Part shown: piece by piece, positions 6,785 through 14,484 of the stretch
Position numbering within the stretch: position 1 is the stretch's first letter
How the letters are laid out: every line of letters begins with the position of its first letter
From: Rhodoblastus sp.
GTDB lineage: Bacteria > Pseudomonadota > Alphaproteobacteria > Rhizobiales > Beijerinckiaceae
Assembly (NCBI GenBank): GCA_020442275.1
Contig: JAGRKN010000029.1
Coordinates: 1 to 35,244, forward strand
Direction of reading: 5' to 3'
DNA length: 35,244 nt
Notes under the pieces: model-generated
Seen by the model: only the letters and a program-made list of their open reading frames with translations
What the model was told of the DNA's origin: nothing
Databases searched by the model: none
Program-made: the position numbers and the translations under genes

Positions 6785-8044
6785 TTACGGCGGGGATGAC
6801 CCGAGGCCGTAGCTCGATCCCGGCATTTTGTCGGGGTCGTGAAAGTGTGGCCCGATGTCGCTGTTGAGGATCAGGGAGGGCATTCCGATCCCGCCGAGGT
6901 TCTCTTCGGACGTGATGTTCGTGGCGACCACGCGAAACCAGGCCTCGGGCTCGCCGGCATTCCGCATGAGGAACATGCACAGATTTGCGGCTGTGCGCGC
7001 CGCCCGGATCTCGCGGCTGTCTGGGCCGTCGCCGATCTGGTAGAGCATGATGATCGGGATATTGGCGTCGACGGCTGTCTTTTGGATTGTTTGCGCGACG
7101 CGGGCCAGGAACACATCCGTCGGCTCCCGTTGCTGCCTGCCCTCGATCAACTGCCAGTAATCGATGATTGCGGCGCGCGCTCCCTTGACGCGCGTCTGGT
7201 ACAGGATTTCGTGGCGGATCATGTCGGCGGTCAGCTTGGTGCCGTGGATATATTCGCAGAACCGGCGACCGTTCGATGGCGGGAGGGTCTGGACTGTGAT
7301 TCCGAGATCCCGCGAATTGATGCCGAGCTCTCTGGCGACCTTGAGGGCCTCGATGTCATCGTCGCGGCGCTCGAGGGTAAAGACGGCGTGCGGGATTTCC
7401 TGCTGCTCGAGGTTGTAGCTGATCGTCGCGGCAAGCGTTGTCTTCCCGATCTTGCCGAAGCCGCCGATCATCGTGACACTGGGCGCTGGAAGACCGCCAT
7501 TTGTGGCGGTATCGATTGCTTTGAGGCCTGTGGGCACCCGCGCCGACCGGACGCCGGCGAGGAGGCGGCGGGCGAGGCGATCACGCGTTTCGGAGGCCGG
7601 AACGGCTCGCTGGGAATAGGATGCGTCATTGAGATTTCGCATCAGGCCGTCGACGGTTTGTTCCCAGGTATCCGGGTTCTGCTCGGCAGAAAAGACGGCG
7701 TCCCGCATGATCGCGATTGCGCGATCGCGGCGCCGTTCGGAAGAAATTCGCGCCGCAGCCTCGCGCACGGCGTCGACGTTGGCCGTGGCGTCGAGCGAAA
7801 GCTTCCGCAGAAGGCCGACATCGAGATCGAAGGCGCAAGCAGTGACGGTCTTTGGGGTGATCGGGAGGCCTTGTGAGGCGACCTGCTTGATGTGGATCCA
7901 GATATTCGCGCAATTGTCGTCCCGAAAGTCCTCAGGTGCGAGCTGACGGACGTCGTCGTAGAGCGAGGGGTCGCGGAGGACGGAGCCGATGATCTCGCGT
8001 TCGAGATCGTCCGTGCCGCTGGGTGCGTCGAAGGGAGTGGCCAT
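6785..8044 (-). CDS. DnaB-type replicative helicase encoded by the element
   Basis: The 419-residue protein has a DnaB N-terminal domain (about 10-100, beginning LEREIIGSVLRDPSLYDDV), a linker, and a RecA-like core. The core has Walker A GFGKIGKT (195-202) and Walker B AAIIDYWQLI (291-300, D295). FTLERRDDD (222-230) corresponds to the usual SLEM segment, although the downstream YQIGDG motif differs from the canonical SQLNR. DnaB hexamers unwind DNA 5'-3' at forks. The divergent motifs show that this is not the host chromosomal copy. It lies 22 bases after a possible loader-like gene and shares a strand with the relaxase, which itself has no visible helicase domain. It may supply unwinding during conjugative or rolling-circle replication of the element; that role is inferred. 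Confidence 0.8.
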   Translation of the reverse strand: MATPFDAPSGTDDLEREIIGSVLRDPSLYDDVRQLAPEDFRDDNCANIWIHIKQVASQGLPITPKTVTACAFDLDVGLLRKLSLDATANVDAVREAAARISSERRRDRAIAIMRDAVFSAEQNPDTWEQTVDGLMRNLNDASYSQRAVPASETRDRLARRLLAGVRSARVPTGLKAIDTATNGGLPAPSVTMIGGFGKIGKTTLAATISYNLEQQEIPHAVFTLERRDDDIEALKVARELGINSRDLGITVQTLPPSNGRRFCEYIHGTKLTADMIRHEILYQTRVKGARAAIIDYWQLIEGRQQREPTDVFLARVAQTIQKTAVDANIPIIMLYQIGDGPDSREIRAARTAANLCMFLMRNAGEPEAWFRVVATNITSEENLGGIGMPSLILNSDIGPHFHDPDKMPGSSYGLGSSPP

Positions 8045-8066
8045 TGATGAGCCGATCTGTTGGGTG

Positions 8067-8846
8067 TCAGGAAATGACGAGGCAGCCGGGGTCAGCGTCT
8101 GTTGTCGGCGGCGTTTCGCCGTTGTTGGGCATCTCGTACGTGATCTCGCCGGTTGTCAGGCGATAGAGCTTGCGGCGGACACCCTTTGGCCAAGGCGCGT
8201 TCGGGTTTGAGTCTGGGGCCTCCCAGCCGAGAAATTCGGTCCGTGCGGCTTCTGGATTGACGGGTGGCTTGTACCGCAGGACCCGGGTCGGGAACCGGCG
8301 CGCGGACGGTGCGCCGATGCTCACGGAGGATGCTGAGAGGGCAGCCTTGCGTAGGATCGCGATGATATAGGCCTTCGGCTCGCCGGGTCTGGCCTGCGCT
8401 GCGACAGTGATGGCGTTGATGACGGCTTCATGGCCGTAGGTTGCGGCCTGGGCGTAATAGAAACTGACAGCCTGCTTTTCCGTCATCCCTCCGAGCGAGA
8501 ACAGCGTCTGCTGGATTGGCGTAAGTGGTGCGGCGGGCTTGGTGTTGCGAAGCTTTTCGAGCTTCTTGTCCATCTTGGCGAGGTCGTCCGGCGAGACGGC
8601 GTCCCATGGGTCGATGGGCTCTGCGTCGCTCGGAAAGGCGATCCGGCCGCGCGAGAAAACGAAATGCGACGATAGATGAGCCTTGGCGTTGGTCCAGGCG
8701 AGATCGTCCATCTTGATGATGCTGCGCGCTTCGGGCTCGCTGATTGAGGAGCCGCGCTCGATCAGCGCGGCGGCGAGCTTGACCGCGGCGTTGATGTGTC
8801 GTTGCGGATATGCAGCGATCGCGATGATGTCTGTTGGTTTGAGCAT
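8067..8846 (-). CDS. Hypothetical protein between relaxase and DnaB-like helicase, possibly a primosome/loader-type factor
   Basis: The 259-residue protein has a helical N-terminus that could be a winged helix (about 10-72, ending HLSSHFVFSRGRIAF). A linker with a KMDKKLEKLRN helix follows. The next helical segment has the pattern PGEPKAYIIAIL (154-165), reminiscent of the Y-I-x-x-I-L signature of DnaD/DnaT-like primosomal proteins. The C-terminal 80 residues are Pro/Arg-rich. I do not recognise a family with certainty. It begins 8 bases after the relaxase stop and ends 22 bases before the DnaB-like start. That is the right place for a helicase loader or adaptor linking relaxase and helicase; this is an inference. 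Confidence 0.6.
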   Translation of the reverse strand: MLKPTDIIAIAAYPQRHINAAVKLAAALIERGSSISEPEARSIIKMDDLAWTNAKAHLSSHFVFSRGRIAFPSDAEPIDPWDAVSPDDLAKMDKKLEKLRNTKPAAPLTPIQQTLFSLGGMTEKQAVSFYYAQAATYGHEAVINAITVAAQARPGEPKAYIIAILRKAALSASSVSIGAPSARRFPTRVLRYKPPVNPEAARTEFLGWEAPDSNPNAPWPKGVRRKLYRLTTGEITYEMPNNGETPPTTDADPGCLVIS

Positions 8847-8854
8847 TCGGGGGC

Positions 8855-11758
8855 CTATCGGCTGGGGCCGCGGTCTTTGGTGGGCTGCATGAACATGGCG
8901 ATGCGGCGCCGTTTACGGCGCTTGAGGGCATCGAGCTGTTCTTGAGAGGCGCGGGGCGGCTCTGGCGGCGGTTCGCTTGCGCGTGGCGCGGCCGACGTCT
9001 TTTGGGGGGTTGCTGGCGGGGTCGGCTTGCGGTCAGAGGAAACGGGGGCCTTTTCGGTCACGACGCGCTTGATCTCACGCGTGACTGAAGGTTCTGGCTT
9101 GGCGGCGGTAACATCTCGGGCTGGGGGCGGCGGCACGGCGACCGGCATTGCCGGCTGTTGCGTCTGCGTGGTCGCCGGTTCTGTTCTGGGCGTTGGAGGG
9201 GCTGGCGCCTTTTCGGGTAGGGGTTTGTCCTGAGACTGGGTCGCTTGCGGGGTCTGGGCCTTGCCTGCTGGGATCTTGGAGGCGTGAGCAGCCGCTGTCT
9301 GAAGAGCGGGACGAGACGCGGTATTTTGCACCGGAGCAGCGCGCGGCGCTGGAGCGGGCGCCGGCGTTTGGCTTGTGGACTGCGCCGGGATCGGTCTGGC
9401 GGCCGGCTGTGCCTTTGGCGGGGTGTATGGCCGGTCGTCGATAAGAGAGGACGTGGTCACACGCGGCGACTTTTCGGCGTTCATGGCCGCAAGGCGGGCG
9501 TCGCGCGCTGCGTCATCCTGCTTTTGCCATTCGTAATGGCGGATTTTGTCCTGCTGCGTTTGTGTGATCTTGCGCGCACGGAACATCAGCTCATTGACGT
9601 TGCCGAACACCCGGCCGGCGGTGCTCTTGAACGGCGTCTTGGTGCCCGGCGGGACCGGCGCGTAGCGCTTCACCGGCTTTGGCGTTGTGACGTAGTTCGG
9701 TTCGGCGGCAGGGGCAGGTGTGGCTTGAGGAGCCGGCGGCATTTGTTTTCGAATGGTGTCGGCCGTCGCGATATACCCGTCCATCGTAACATCGACGCCA
9801 GACTGGAGGAGGCTCGTGTAGCCGCTCGCCAGCGCGACGAGATTGTCGATCATCTTGATTTTTTGCGGATGGACGCTGCCGACGGTGCCGTGGAGCAGTT
9901 GGCTCATGCTGTCGCCGATCACGGGGCCTCGGGCGGTGGTCAGAGCTTCGGCGTATTCGATCATCTGTTGCTGTGTCAGACGCAAGTTCGCCGCTTCGAT
10001 CCGAGGTCCAGCGACATACTTGTCGGCCATAGCGGTCAGGAACTCGGCGACTTCGGGGAAGTCACGCAAACGACTTTTGCCGGGCGCGTCATACTTCGAG
10101 CGGATCCGCTCGATCGCGACCGCGGCGGCCGCAGCGTCCGCGTCCAGCACGCGAGATTTGAACCAGGCGTTGCGCCACCGGGCGCGCGCTTCGATGAGCA
10201 TGTAGTGCGCCGGATGGTCGAAGGTCTTCCACCGGACGGCCTCGCTGTCGAAGCGAATTTGTTGTGCGGGCGGCGGGAAGAGCGCCTTCAGCGGAAAGCG
10301 CTTGTCGAGACTGTCGGTTATGCGCTGCCACTGTGCATCGATTGTCTTTTCGCCTGAGACGCTCGTTTGGCCCTTCTTTTCCTTCGCGTATTCATTCGGC
10401 TTCATCCGCTGGATCGGATCAACCTCGATACCCATCGCCTTGTAGCTTCGCGGGTCAAGGCGCTTTTCGTGGCCGCGAGCCTTCAGCATATCATTGGCGA
10501 GCTTGGCGTAGGCTTTTCGGGCAGTCTCGGGCCAACCCTTATCATTGAGCGAACGAACTTTTGATTGCTCGAATGGGTATTTTATCCGGAGTGTCCGTTT
10601 GCTGTCCCGAGCGGCCTTGGCGTAGGCGAAGTCCCAGACTTGGGCACCAGTTTCGGGATTCAAAATCTGGCGCGCTGGCCGCTCGCTGAACACGATGTGC
10701 GCGTGATAGTTGCGGTCATCGCTGGTTGCTTCGGGCTTGTGGACTACAGCCCAGAAAGGCACGTCGGTTTTCGAGCCGTCGTCGGCTTTCAGGTTTCGAA
10801 ACTGACTGTCGCAGAACGATTTGAGGAGCGCGAGTCGGTCGTCTGCCGAAAGTTCGTATGGGAGGGAGATAATGAGGCGCATCTGGATGCGCCCGCCACG
10901 ACCGGGCGTCCAGTAGCAGAACTTGGACGATCCCTTGATCGATTTGAGATATTCATAAACGGCAGGTGCGCGCGCCTCGGTGAGTTTTAGCTGGCCGAGC
11001 AGCTGGTGGGTCTTTTGATTGTCGCCCTTGCCGACGGTGATTTCTCGCGGAGGCAGGGCGGCAGCGGCAAGGAGTTCCGGAGGCGCAGCAGGATCATTGA
11101 AGATGCGGGCCCAGGTTTCAGGATCTTTGCCTGGATCGATAGAAAGCAGATGCGTGCGCGGTTCGCGCTCGTGGGCTTCGACCGCCTCCCAAAATTTGAG
11201 GCGGCTGTCGTAGTCGGCAGGCAGGTTGCCGTACATGGAGAGCCCCTCGCCGTCGCGGGCGGCAGCTTCGATCGCAGTTTTGCGCTCGATATATTCCTGG
11301 CCTTGGACCGCAAGGTCGACGTCTTGTGGCAGCCGTTGGCTCGAAATTGGACCCGCGTGTTCGAGAAAGCGCGCTTGCGCCTGCGCAAAAAGCTCGGGCG
11401 CGTCCTCGCGCTCGATGTAGGATTCATGCGCGGCCGCGGAGCCCTCGCGCTCTCCGGTGAGGAGGCGGGTAAACGGGGACGTCTTGCTGACGGTCGTCAA
11501 CGCGAAATGGAAGGTTTCGGCGCCGGCCGCCGATTTTGGCTTCGTTGTCGGGGCGACGCCTGGGCGATCGAGGGCTTTGTAGATCCCCGCGGCAAGGCCT
11601 CGCAGCAGCGTTGTTCCGCGTGGCGACGGAGAAACATACGGCTTGAGCGGCTGGAACAGGGTAATTTCCCGTTTCATCCGTGCGACCTGCTTGGCGACGC
11701 GCGCTTGCATGCGCGTCTCCTTCTTGATCGCCTCGGCTATCGGGTCTTTTTGGGCCAT
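8855..11758 (-). CDS. MobA/MobL-like conjugative relaxase with Pro/Ala-rich C-terminal tail
   Basis: Relaxases nick one strand at oriT and pilot it through the T4SS. This 967-residue protein has the metal-binding HAH signature in NYHAHIVFSERPA (about 350-362). After it comes a segment resembling MobA/MobL proteins (DPRSYKAMGIEVDPIQ, 435-450; the usual form is DHRS..QGI...P). A likely catalytic-tyrosine motif AHESYIERED (110-119, Y114) lies N-terminal. The two motifs are separated by about 230 residues, more than in a standard MOBQ protein. From about 690 the protein is low-complexity Pro/Ala/Gln, ending in a basic patch (KRRKRRR) near the C-terminus. No helicase or primase motif is visible. 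It heads the operon with the loader-like and DnaB-like genes. The relaxase call is good; assigning Y114 as the nucleophile is inference. Confidence 0.78.
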   Translation of the reverse strand: MAQKDPIAEAIKKETRMQARVAKQVARMKREITLFQPLKPYVSPSPRGTTLLRGLAAGIYKALDRPGVAPTTKPKSAAGAETFHFALTTVSKTSPFTRLLTGEREGSAAAHESYIEREDAPELFAQAQARFLEHAGPISSQRLPQDVDLAVQGQEYIERKTAIEAAARDGEGLSMYGNLPADYDSRLKFWEAVEAHEREPRTHLLSIDPGKDPETWARIFNDPAAPPELLAAAALPPREITVGKGDNQKTHQLLGQLKLTEARAPAVYEYLKSIKGSSKFCYWTPGRGGRIQMRLIISLPYELSADDRLALLKSFCDSQFRNLKADDGSKTDVPFWAVVHKPEATSDDRNYHAHIVFSERPARQILNPETGAQVWDFAYAKAARDSKRTLRIKYPFEQSKVRSLNDKGWPETARKAYAKLANDMLKARGHEKRLDPRSYKAMGIEVDPIQRMKPNEYAKEKKGQTSVSGEKTIDAQWQRITDSLDKRFPLKALFPPPAQQIRFDSEAVRWKTFDHPAHYMLIEARARWRNAWFKSRVLDADAAAAAVAIERIRSKYDAPGKSRLRDFPEVAEFLTAMADKYVAGPRIEAANLRLTQQQMIEYAEALTTARGPVIGDSMSQLLHGTVGSVHPQKIKMIDNLVALASGYTSLLQSGVDVTMDGYIATADTIRKQMPPAPQATPAPAAEPNYVTTPKPVKRYAPVPPGTKTPFKSTAGRVFGNVNELMFRARKITQTQQDKIRHYEWQKQDDAARDARLAAMNAEKSPRVTTSSLIDDRPYTPPKAQPAARPIPAQSTSQTPAPAPAPRAAPVQNTASRPALQTAAAHASKIPAGKAQTPQATQSQDKPLPEKAPAPPTPRTEPATTQTQQPAMPVAVPPPPARDVTAAKPEPSVTREIKRVVTEKAPVSSDRKPTPPATPQKTSAAPRASEPPPEPPRASQEQLDALKRRKRRRIAMFMQPTKDRGPSR

Positions 11759-11804
11759 GGCGCATTATGCCAGAGCCCTTGTGATGCGGAAAGCTTGTGT
11801 TATT

Positions 11805-11817
11805 CCGTCAGCGACGG
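11805..11817. promoter_or_regulatory. CCGTC-AGC-GACGG dyad upstream of the relaxase
   Basis: A perfect 5+3+5 inverted repeat lies 46 bases upstream of the relaxase start and overlaps the word TTATTCCG (11800-11807). The same word occurs upstream of the lipoprotein (154-161) and, inverted, in the virB4/virB5 gap (2933-2940). It is a candidate regulatory site, or part of oriT, in the 156-base gap between the Fic and relaxase genes. Confidence 0.35.
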
Positions 11818-11914
11818 CTTAGACGTCGATTTCGTCAGACATGTGTGCGTATTGGCGGGAATGTAGGGCGGATGGTTGGTAGCGAAGTCGGGGATGATAC
11901 GCGCATCCAGTCTT

Positions 11915-13165
11915 TCAGTCGCCCATTCCGCTGCGGCCAGGCGGTTCAGGCGCGAGGAAGTTTGTGGGAGGGGCAGGCAGCGGCTTGTCTGCGAAGAGCC
12001 CGGGAAAGAGATAGGCGCGGTCTTGGACGGGAAATCCGACGCGTAAGGGCCCTTTCGGCGTGTCCGTCTTCAGGAAACCGCGAGCTGTGCAGGCGGCCAC
12101 GATAGTGCGAGCGGTCCGCTCCGACGAGCCGACGATAAGCGCGGCATCGCCGCGCGCGAGCTCGCCGAGTTCTAGCGTCTTGACGATCAGCCGGCTGGGT
12201 TGGGTCTTGCCTTCGAACACCAGGTCAGCAAGGCGCTGGTAGCGCCCGGCGAGAGCATCGAGGTCGAAGGCCTGGGCGCAGAACGAAATCTGGTCGAGAG
12301 CAATCTTTAGGAACCACTCGGAAAAATCGATGAGGGCGGCACGCGACAAATTGCCTCGTCCGTCGCGTTCGCCGCGACGCGGCGCGTCAGCGGCCCTCAT
12401 CATCTGCTTGTATTCGCCGCGATCTTCGAGGCCGCGCGCCAGGCCGCGCGAGATCGACCAGAGGCCGTTGGCGCCGATGCCGGCGTGCTGGCACATCGCG
12501 TGCGACATCAGCCGCGCGATGCGGCCGTTGCCGTCGATGAACGGATGAATGTAGGCCAAGCGATGGTGCGCTGCAGGAATGGCCAGTATTTTCTGGCCAG
12601 GATGGCCCGCTGCTTTCGCGAATCGTTCCCCGAAAGCGCGCATGAAATCAGGAACGCGCTCTGAGGACGGCGGGACGTGGATGCCAACGGCGACATCGTG
12701 GGCGACGTCGTTGCGGAAAGCGCCCGGCTCGATCTCGATTGTTGATGTCGTAGATTCGATGATGCGAAGCTCCGCGGGCATCCGTTCATAGAAGCGGCGG
12801 TGGAGATCCTGCAGGAAGGCGACTGATGTCGGAAGAGGCAGAGCGGCGGCTCCGGCCAGATCGTCGATATGCTTCTGGACCTCGATGTGGGCGCGGGCTT
12901 CCTGGACGAGGGGCCTGGCCTCGAGCGAGGGGCGTGCAAGCGCCTTTTCGATGTCGATCGGTCTGGTGGCGTGGCCTTCGATCAGGTTGGAATAGTAGCA
13001 GTCCATGATCCGCACGAGGTCAGCGAGCTCGGCTGCGGCGGGAGCTGGCAACCTGCCGGGCAGCCGAGCGCTGCACTGGGCGATTTCGGTCGCCAGTCCA
13101 ACGAGCGGCGACGGCACGTCTTCTTCGAGGAACGCTGGTTCGAACCTGTAAGGCGTTTCGTCCAT
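11915..13165 (-). CDS. Fic-domain protein (probable AMPylator) with N-terminal inhibitory helix and C-terminal winged helix
   Basis: Fic enzymes transfer AMP or related groups from nucleotides to protein hydroxyls. This 416-residue protein has the complete catalytic motif HPFIDGNGRIAR (207-218). Upstream, SNLIEG (59-64) fits the (S/T)xxxE(G/N) inhibitory motif, so this is a class II, self-inhibited Fic with E63 as the probable blocking glutamate. The C-terminal part (about 310-395) looks like a winged helix (GSSERTARTIVAACTARGFLK). The length is typical of Fic/DOC proteins with a DNA-binding tail. It is transcribed toward the relaxase, 156 bases away, with its own A+T-rich upstream region. 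No separate antitoxin gene is adjacent, consistent with an internal inhibitor. It could be a regulatory enzyme rather than a toxin. Confidence 0.9.
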   Translation of the reverse strand: MDETPYRFEPAFLEEDVPSPLVGLATEIAQCSARLPGRLPAPAAAELADLVRIMDCYYSNLIEGHATRPIDIEKALARPSLEARPLVQEARAHIEVQKHIDDLAGAAALPLPTSVAFLQDLHRRFYERMPAELRIIESTTSTIEIEPGAFRNDVAHDVAVGIHVPPSSERVPDFMRAFGERFAKAAGHPGQKILAIPAAHHRLAYIHPFIDGNGRIARLMSHAMCQHAGIGANGLWSISRGLARGLEDRGEYKQMMRAADAPRRGERDGRGNLSRAALIDFSEWFLKIALDQISFCAQAFDLDALAGRYQRLADLVFEGKTQPSRLIVKTLELGELARGDAALIVGSSERTARTIVAACTARGFLKTDTPKGPLRVGFPVQDRAYLFPGLFADKPLPAPPTNFLAPEPPGRSGMGD

Positions 13166-13200
13166 TGTGCCGATCCGTCTCGCACGATATTTATCTGATT

Positions 13201-13206
13201 ATTATA
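13201..13206 (-). promoter_or_regulatory. Candidate -10 box (TATAAT) upstream of the Fic gene
   Basis: An exact TATAAT on the minus strand lies in an unusually A+T-rich patch, 36 bases before the Fic ATG. No strong -35 is seen at the usual spacing (TTAAGT or AAGTTG are the nearest options). Just upstream, GGTTGCCGAT occurs twice in tandem (13232-13241 and 13245-13254), which might be an activator or repressor site. The promoter is likely but unproven. Confidence 0.4.
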
Positions 13207-13262
13207 GGCTTTTAACACGTCACAACTTAATGGTTGCCGATGTAGGTTGCCGATTTGCTCAG

Positions 13263-13817
13263 CTAATGGCCGGTAAGCGCTTCGCGATAGCGCGGATCGA
13301 CGATGGCCCGGGCGATCTTGTGGAGGCGCTGTGCATCTGGTCCCGCGCGGTGCGGGACGGGCCAGTGACGGTCGGCATCGTTCAAAATCGCGGCGAGCTT
13401 TTCATAGCCGCCGCCATACTGGATCGCGAGGGCGGCGTCGAGGACGTCGAAGTCGACGAGACGCCAGGGGTAGGGGCGGCTCGCGGCCTGATACAATCTG
13501 TTTAGCCAGCCGCCGTCGGCGGCCGGATTATCGGAGACCAGAACGGCGCCGGTCCAGGCGGCATCGAGCCGGCGGCAGGCGGTCTCGACGGCGATCCCGT
13601 GCGAAATCAGCCGCTCGTATGGAATGTTGTGAATTGCTTGGGCCGCCTCGGTGAAATCGTCAAAGCGCCAGCTGGTGGCTGGCCGGACGAGGAACGACGC
13701 GGGTTCCTGTTCGTCGTCGACCGACCAGCCGACCTCGATCGGATAGGACTCGCGCCCGAGGCCGGAAGCCTCGAGGTCGACGAAGATGACGGGGCGATCC
13801 TGAAAGGCGATCTTCAT
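13263..13817 (-). CDS. DEDDh-type 3'-5' exonuclease (copy 1)
   Basis: This 184-residue exonuclease-fold protein removes nucleotides from DNA or RNA 3' ends. The metal-binding set is visible: D14 and E16 in IFVDLEASGLG, D96 and D101 in VSDNPAADGGWL, and H156 and D161 in PHRAGPDAQR, which is the DEDDh arrangement. The start is the ATG 13815-13817, which overlaps the stop of the metallophosphoesterase gene as ATGA, a sign of translational coupling. The motif SYPIEVGWS is shared with two further copies in the window (16166-16657 and the remnant 18651-18755). The substrate cannot be told from sequence; coupling to a phosphoesterase suggests joint processing of nucleic-acid ends. Confidence 0.82.
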   Translation of the reverse strand: MKIAFQDRPVIFVDLEASGLGRESYPIEVGWSVDDEQEPASFLVRPATSWRFDDFTEAAQAIHNIPYERLISHGIAVETACRRLDAAWTGAVLVSDNPAADGGWLNRLYQAASRPYPWRLVDFDVLDAALAIQYGGGYEKLAAILNDADRHWPVPHRAGPDAQRLHKIARAIVDPRYREALTGH

Positions 13818-14362
13818 GGGCGGCGGTGACCGGGCGTGGCGTCGAGGTCGGGATCGAGTGGCAATGTTGCGAGGCGCCGGCGGATGTTGGTGAGCGTGAC
13901 CGGCTGAAAGCCCCAGCAATCGACGCCTACGTCGATCGAATGCCGTGTTCCTCGGAGGCGCCCGTGCATGTGGCCGAACAGATGGATCGCGCCCTTTGTC
14001 GCCTGTGGCCACGACATCATGGGATAATGGCACATGGCGATCCGTTGACCGTCGACGATCGTCGTGGCGATCTGGCTGATCGAAGCCCATGGGAGGGTCA
14101 GGAGAGCCTCCTTTCCTTCGTCGTGATTGCCGATGACGAGATGTTTGATGCCGGTGAGGCGGTGGAAGACGGCCTCGATCCTTTCGTCGCGGCCGAAGGC
14201 GAAATCACCGAGATGCCAGACGGTGTCATCTGGCTGAACGCGCGTGTTCCATGCCGCGATCATGGCTTCGTCCATCGCTGCGGCGTTTGGGAACGGGCGC
14301 TTTGCGAGGTCGATGATGCGCGCGTGTGTAAAGTGGGTGTCGGCGGTGAACCAGGTGGTCAT
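13814..14362 (-). CDS. Calcineurin-like metallophosphoesterase (copy 1)
   Basis: The 182-residue protein starts at the ATG 14360-14362; an upstream in-frame TTG adds only five residues. It shows the full two-metal phosphoesterase set: D8 and H10 in TADTHF, D53 in LGDFAFG, N79-H80-D81 in GNHDEG, H112 in CHYP, and H141 and H143 in GHMHG. Small single-domain enzymes of this type act as phosphodiesterases or phosphatases on nucleotides or nucleic-acid ends. Its stop overlaps the exonuclease start by 4 bases, so the two are produced together. A second, longer metallophosphoesterase (18765-19520) is followed by a broken exonuclease in the same orientation. Confidence 0.88.
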   Translation of the reverse strand: MTTWFTADTHFTHARIIDLAKRPFPNAAAMDEAMIAAWNTRVQPDDTVWHLGDFAFGRDERIEAVFHRLTGIKHLVIGNHDEGKEALLTLPWASISQIATTIVDGQRIAMCHYPMMSWPQATKGAIHLFGHMHGRLRGTRHSIDVGVDCWGFQPVTLTNIRRRLATLPLDPDLDATPGHRRP

Positions 14363-14395
14363 GAGGCTATATCTCAATTGTGAGCCGCCGGTCAG

Positions 14396-14484
14396 CTAGC
14401 GCTGCTCGATGAATTTCAGGTCGGCCAAATGTTCCGCGCGGGCATCGGCGAAATCGCGGTGTGCGGCGCGCCTGCGGATTTGGT
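14396..14484 (-). pseudogene. Possible out-of-frame tail of the zeta-like gene
   Basis: Just beyond the zeta-like stop, another minus-strand frame stays open to 14396 and reads a protein-like, charged helix (ATDQIRRRAAHRDFADAR, then AEHLADLKFIEQR). This looks more like a natural C-terminus than the Gly/Pro-rich end of the annotated frame (NKPKGSGIGD). A one-base shift near 14484-14520 would join them. The alternative is chance open frame in GC-rich DNA. Confidence 0.25.

Noticed and set aside
11757..11770. Minus-strand TAATGCGCC near the relaxase start, resembling the RSF1010-type nic core
   Set aside because: One base is missing from the usual core, no inverted repeat lies just 5' of it as expected for a MOBQ oriT, and it overlaps the relaxase start codon.
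13818..14090. N-terminal extension of exonuclease copy 1
   Set aside because: The extension reads the phosphoesterase gene in another frame and is Arg/His/Pro-rich; the ATG at 13817 with ATGA overlap is the better start.
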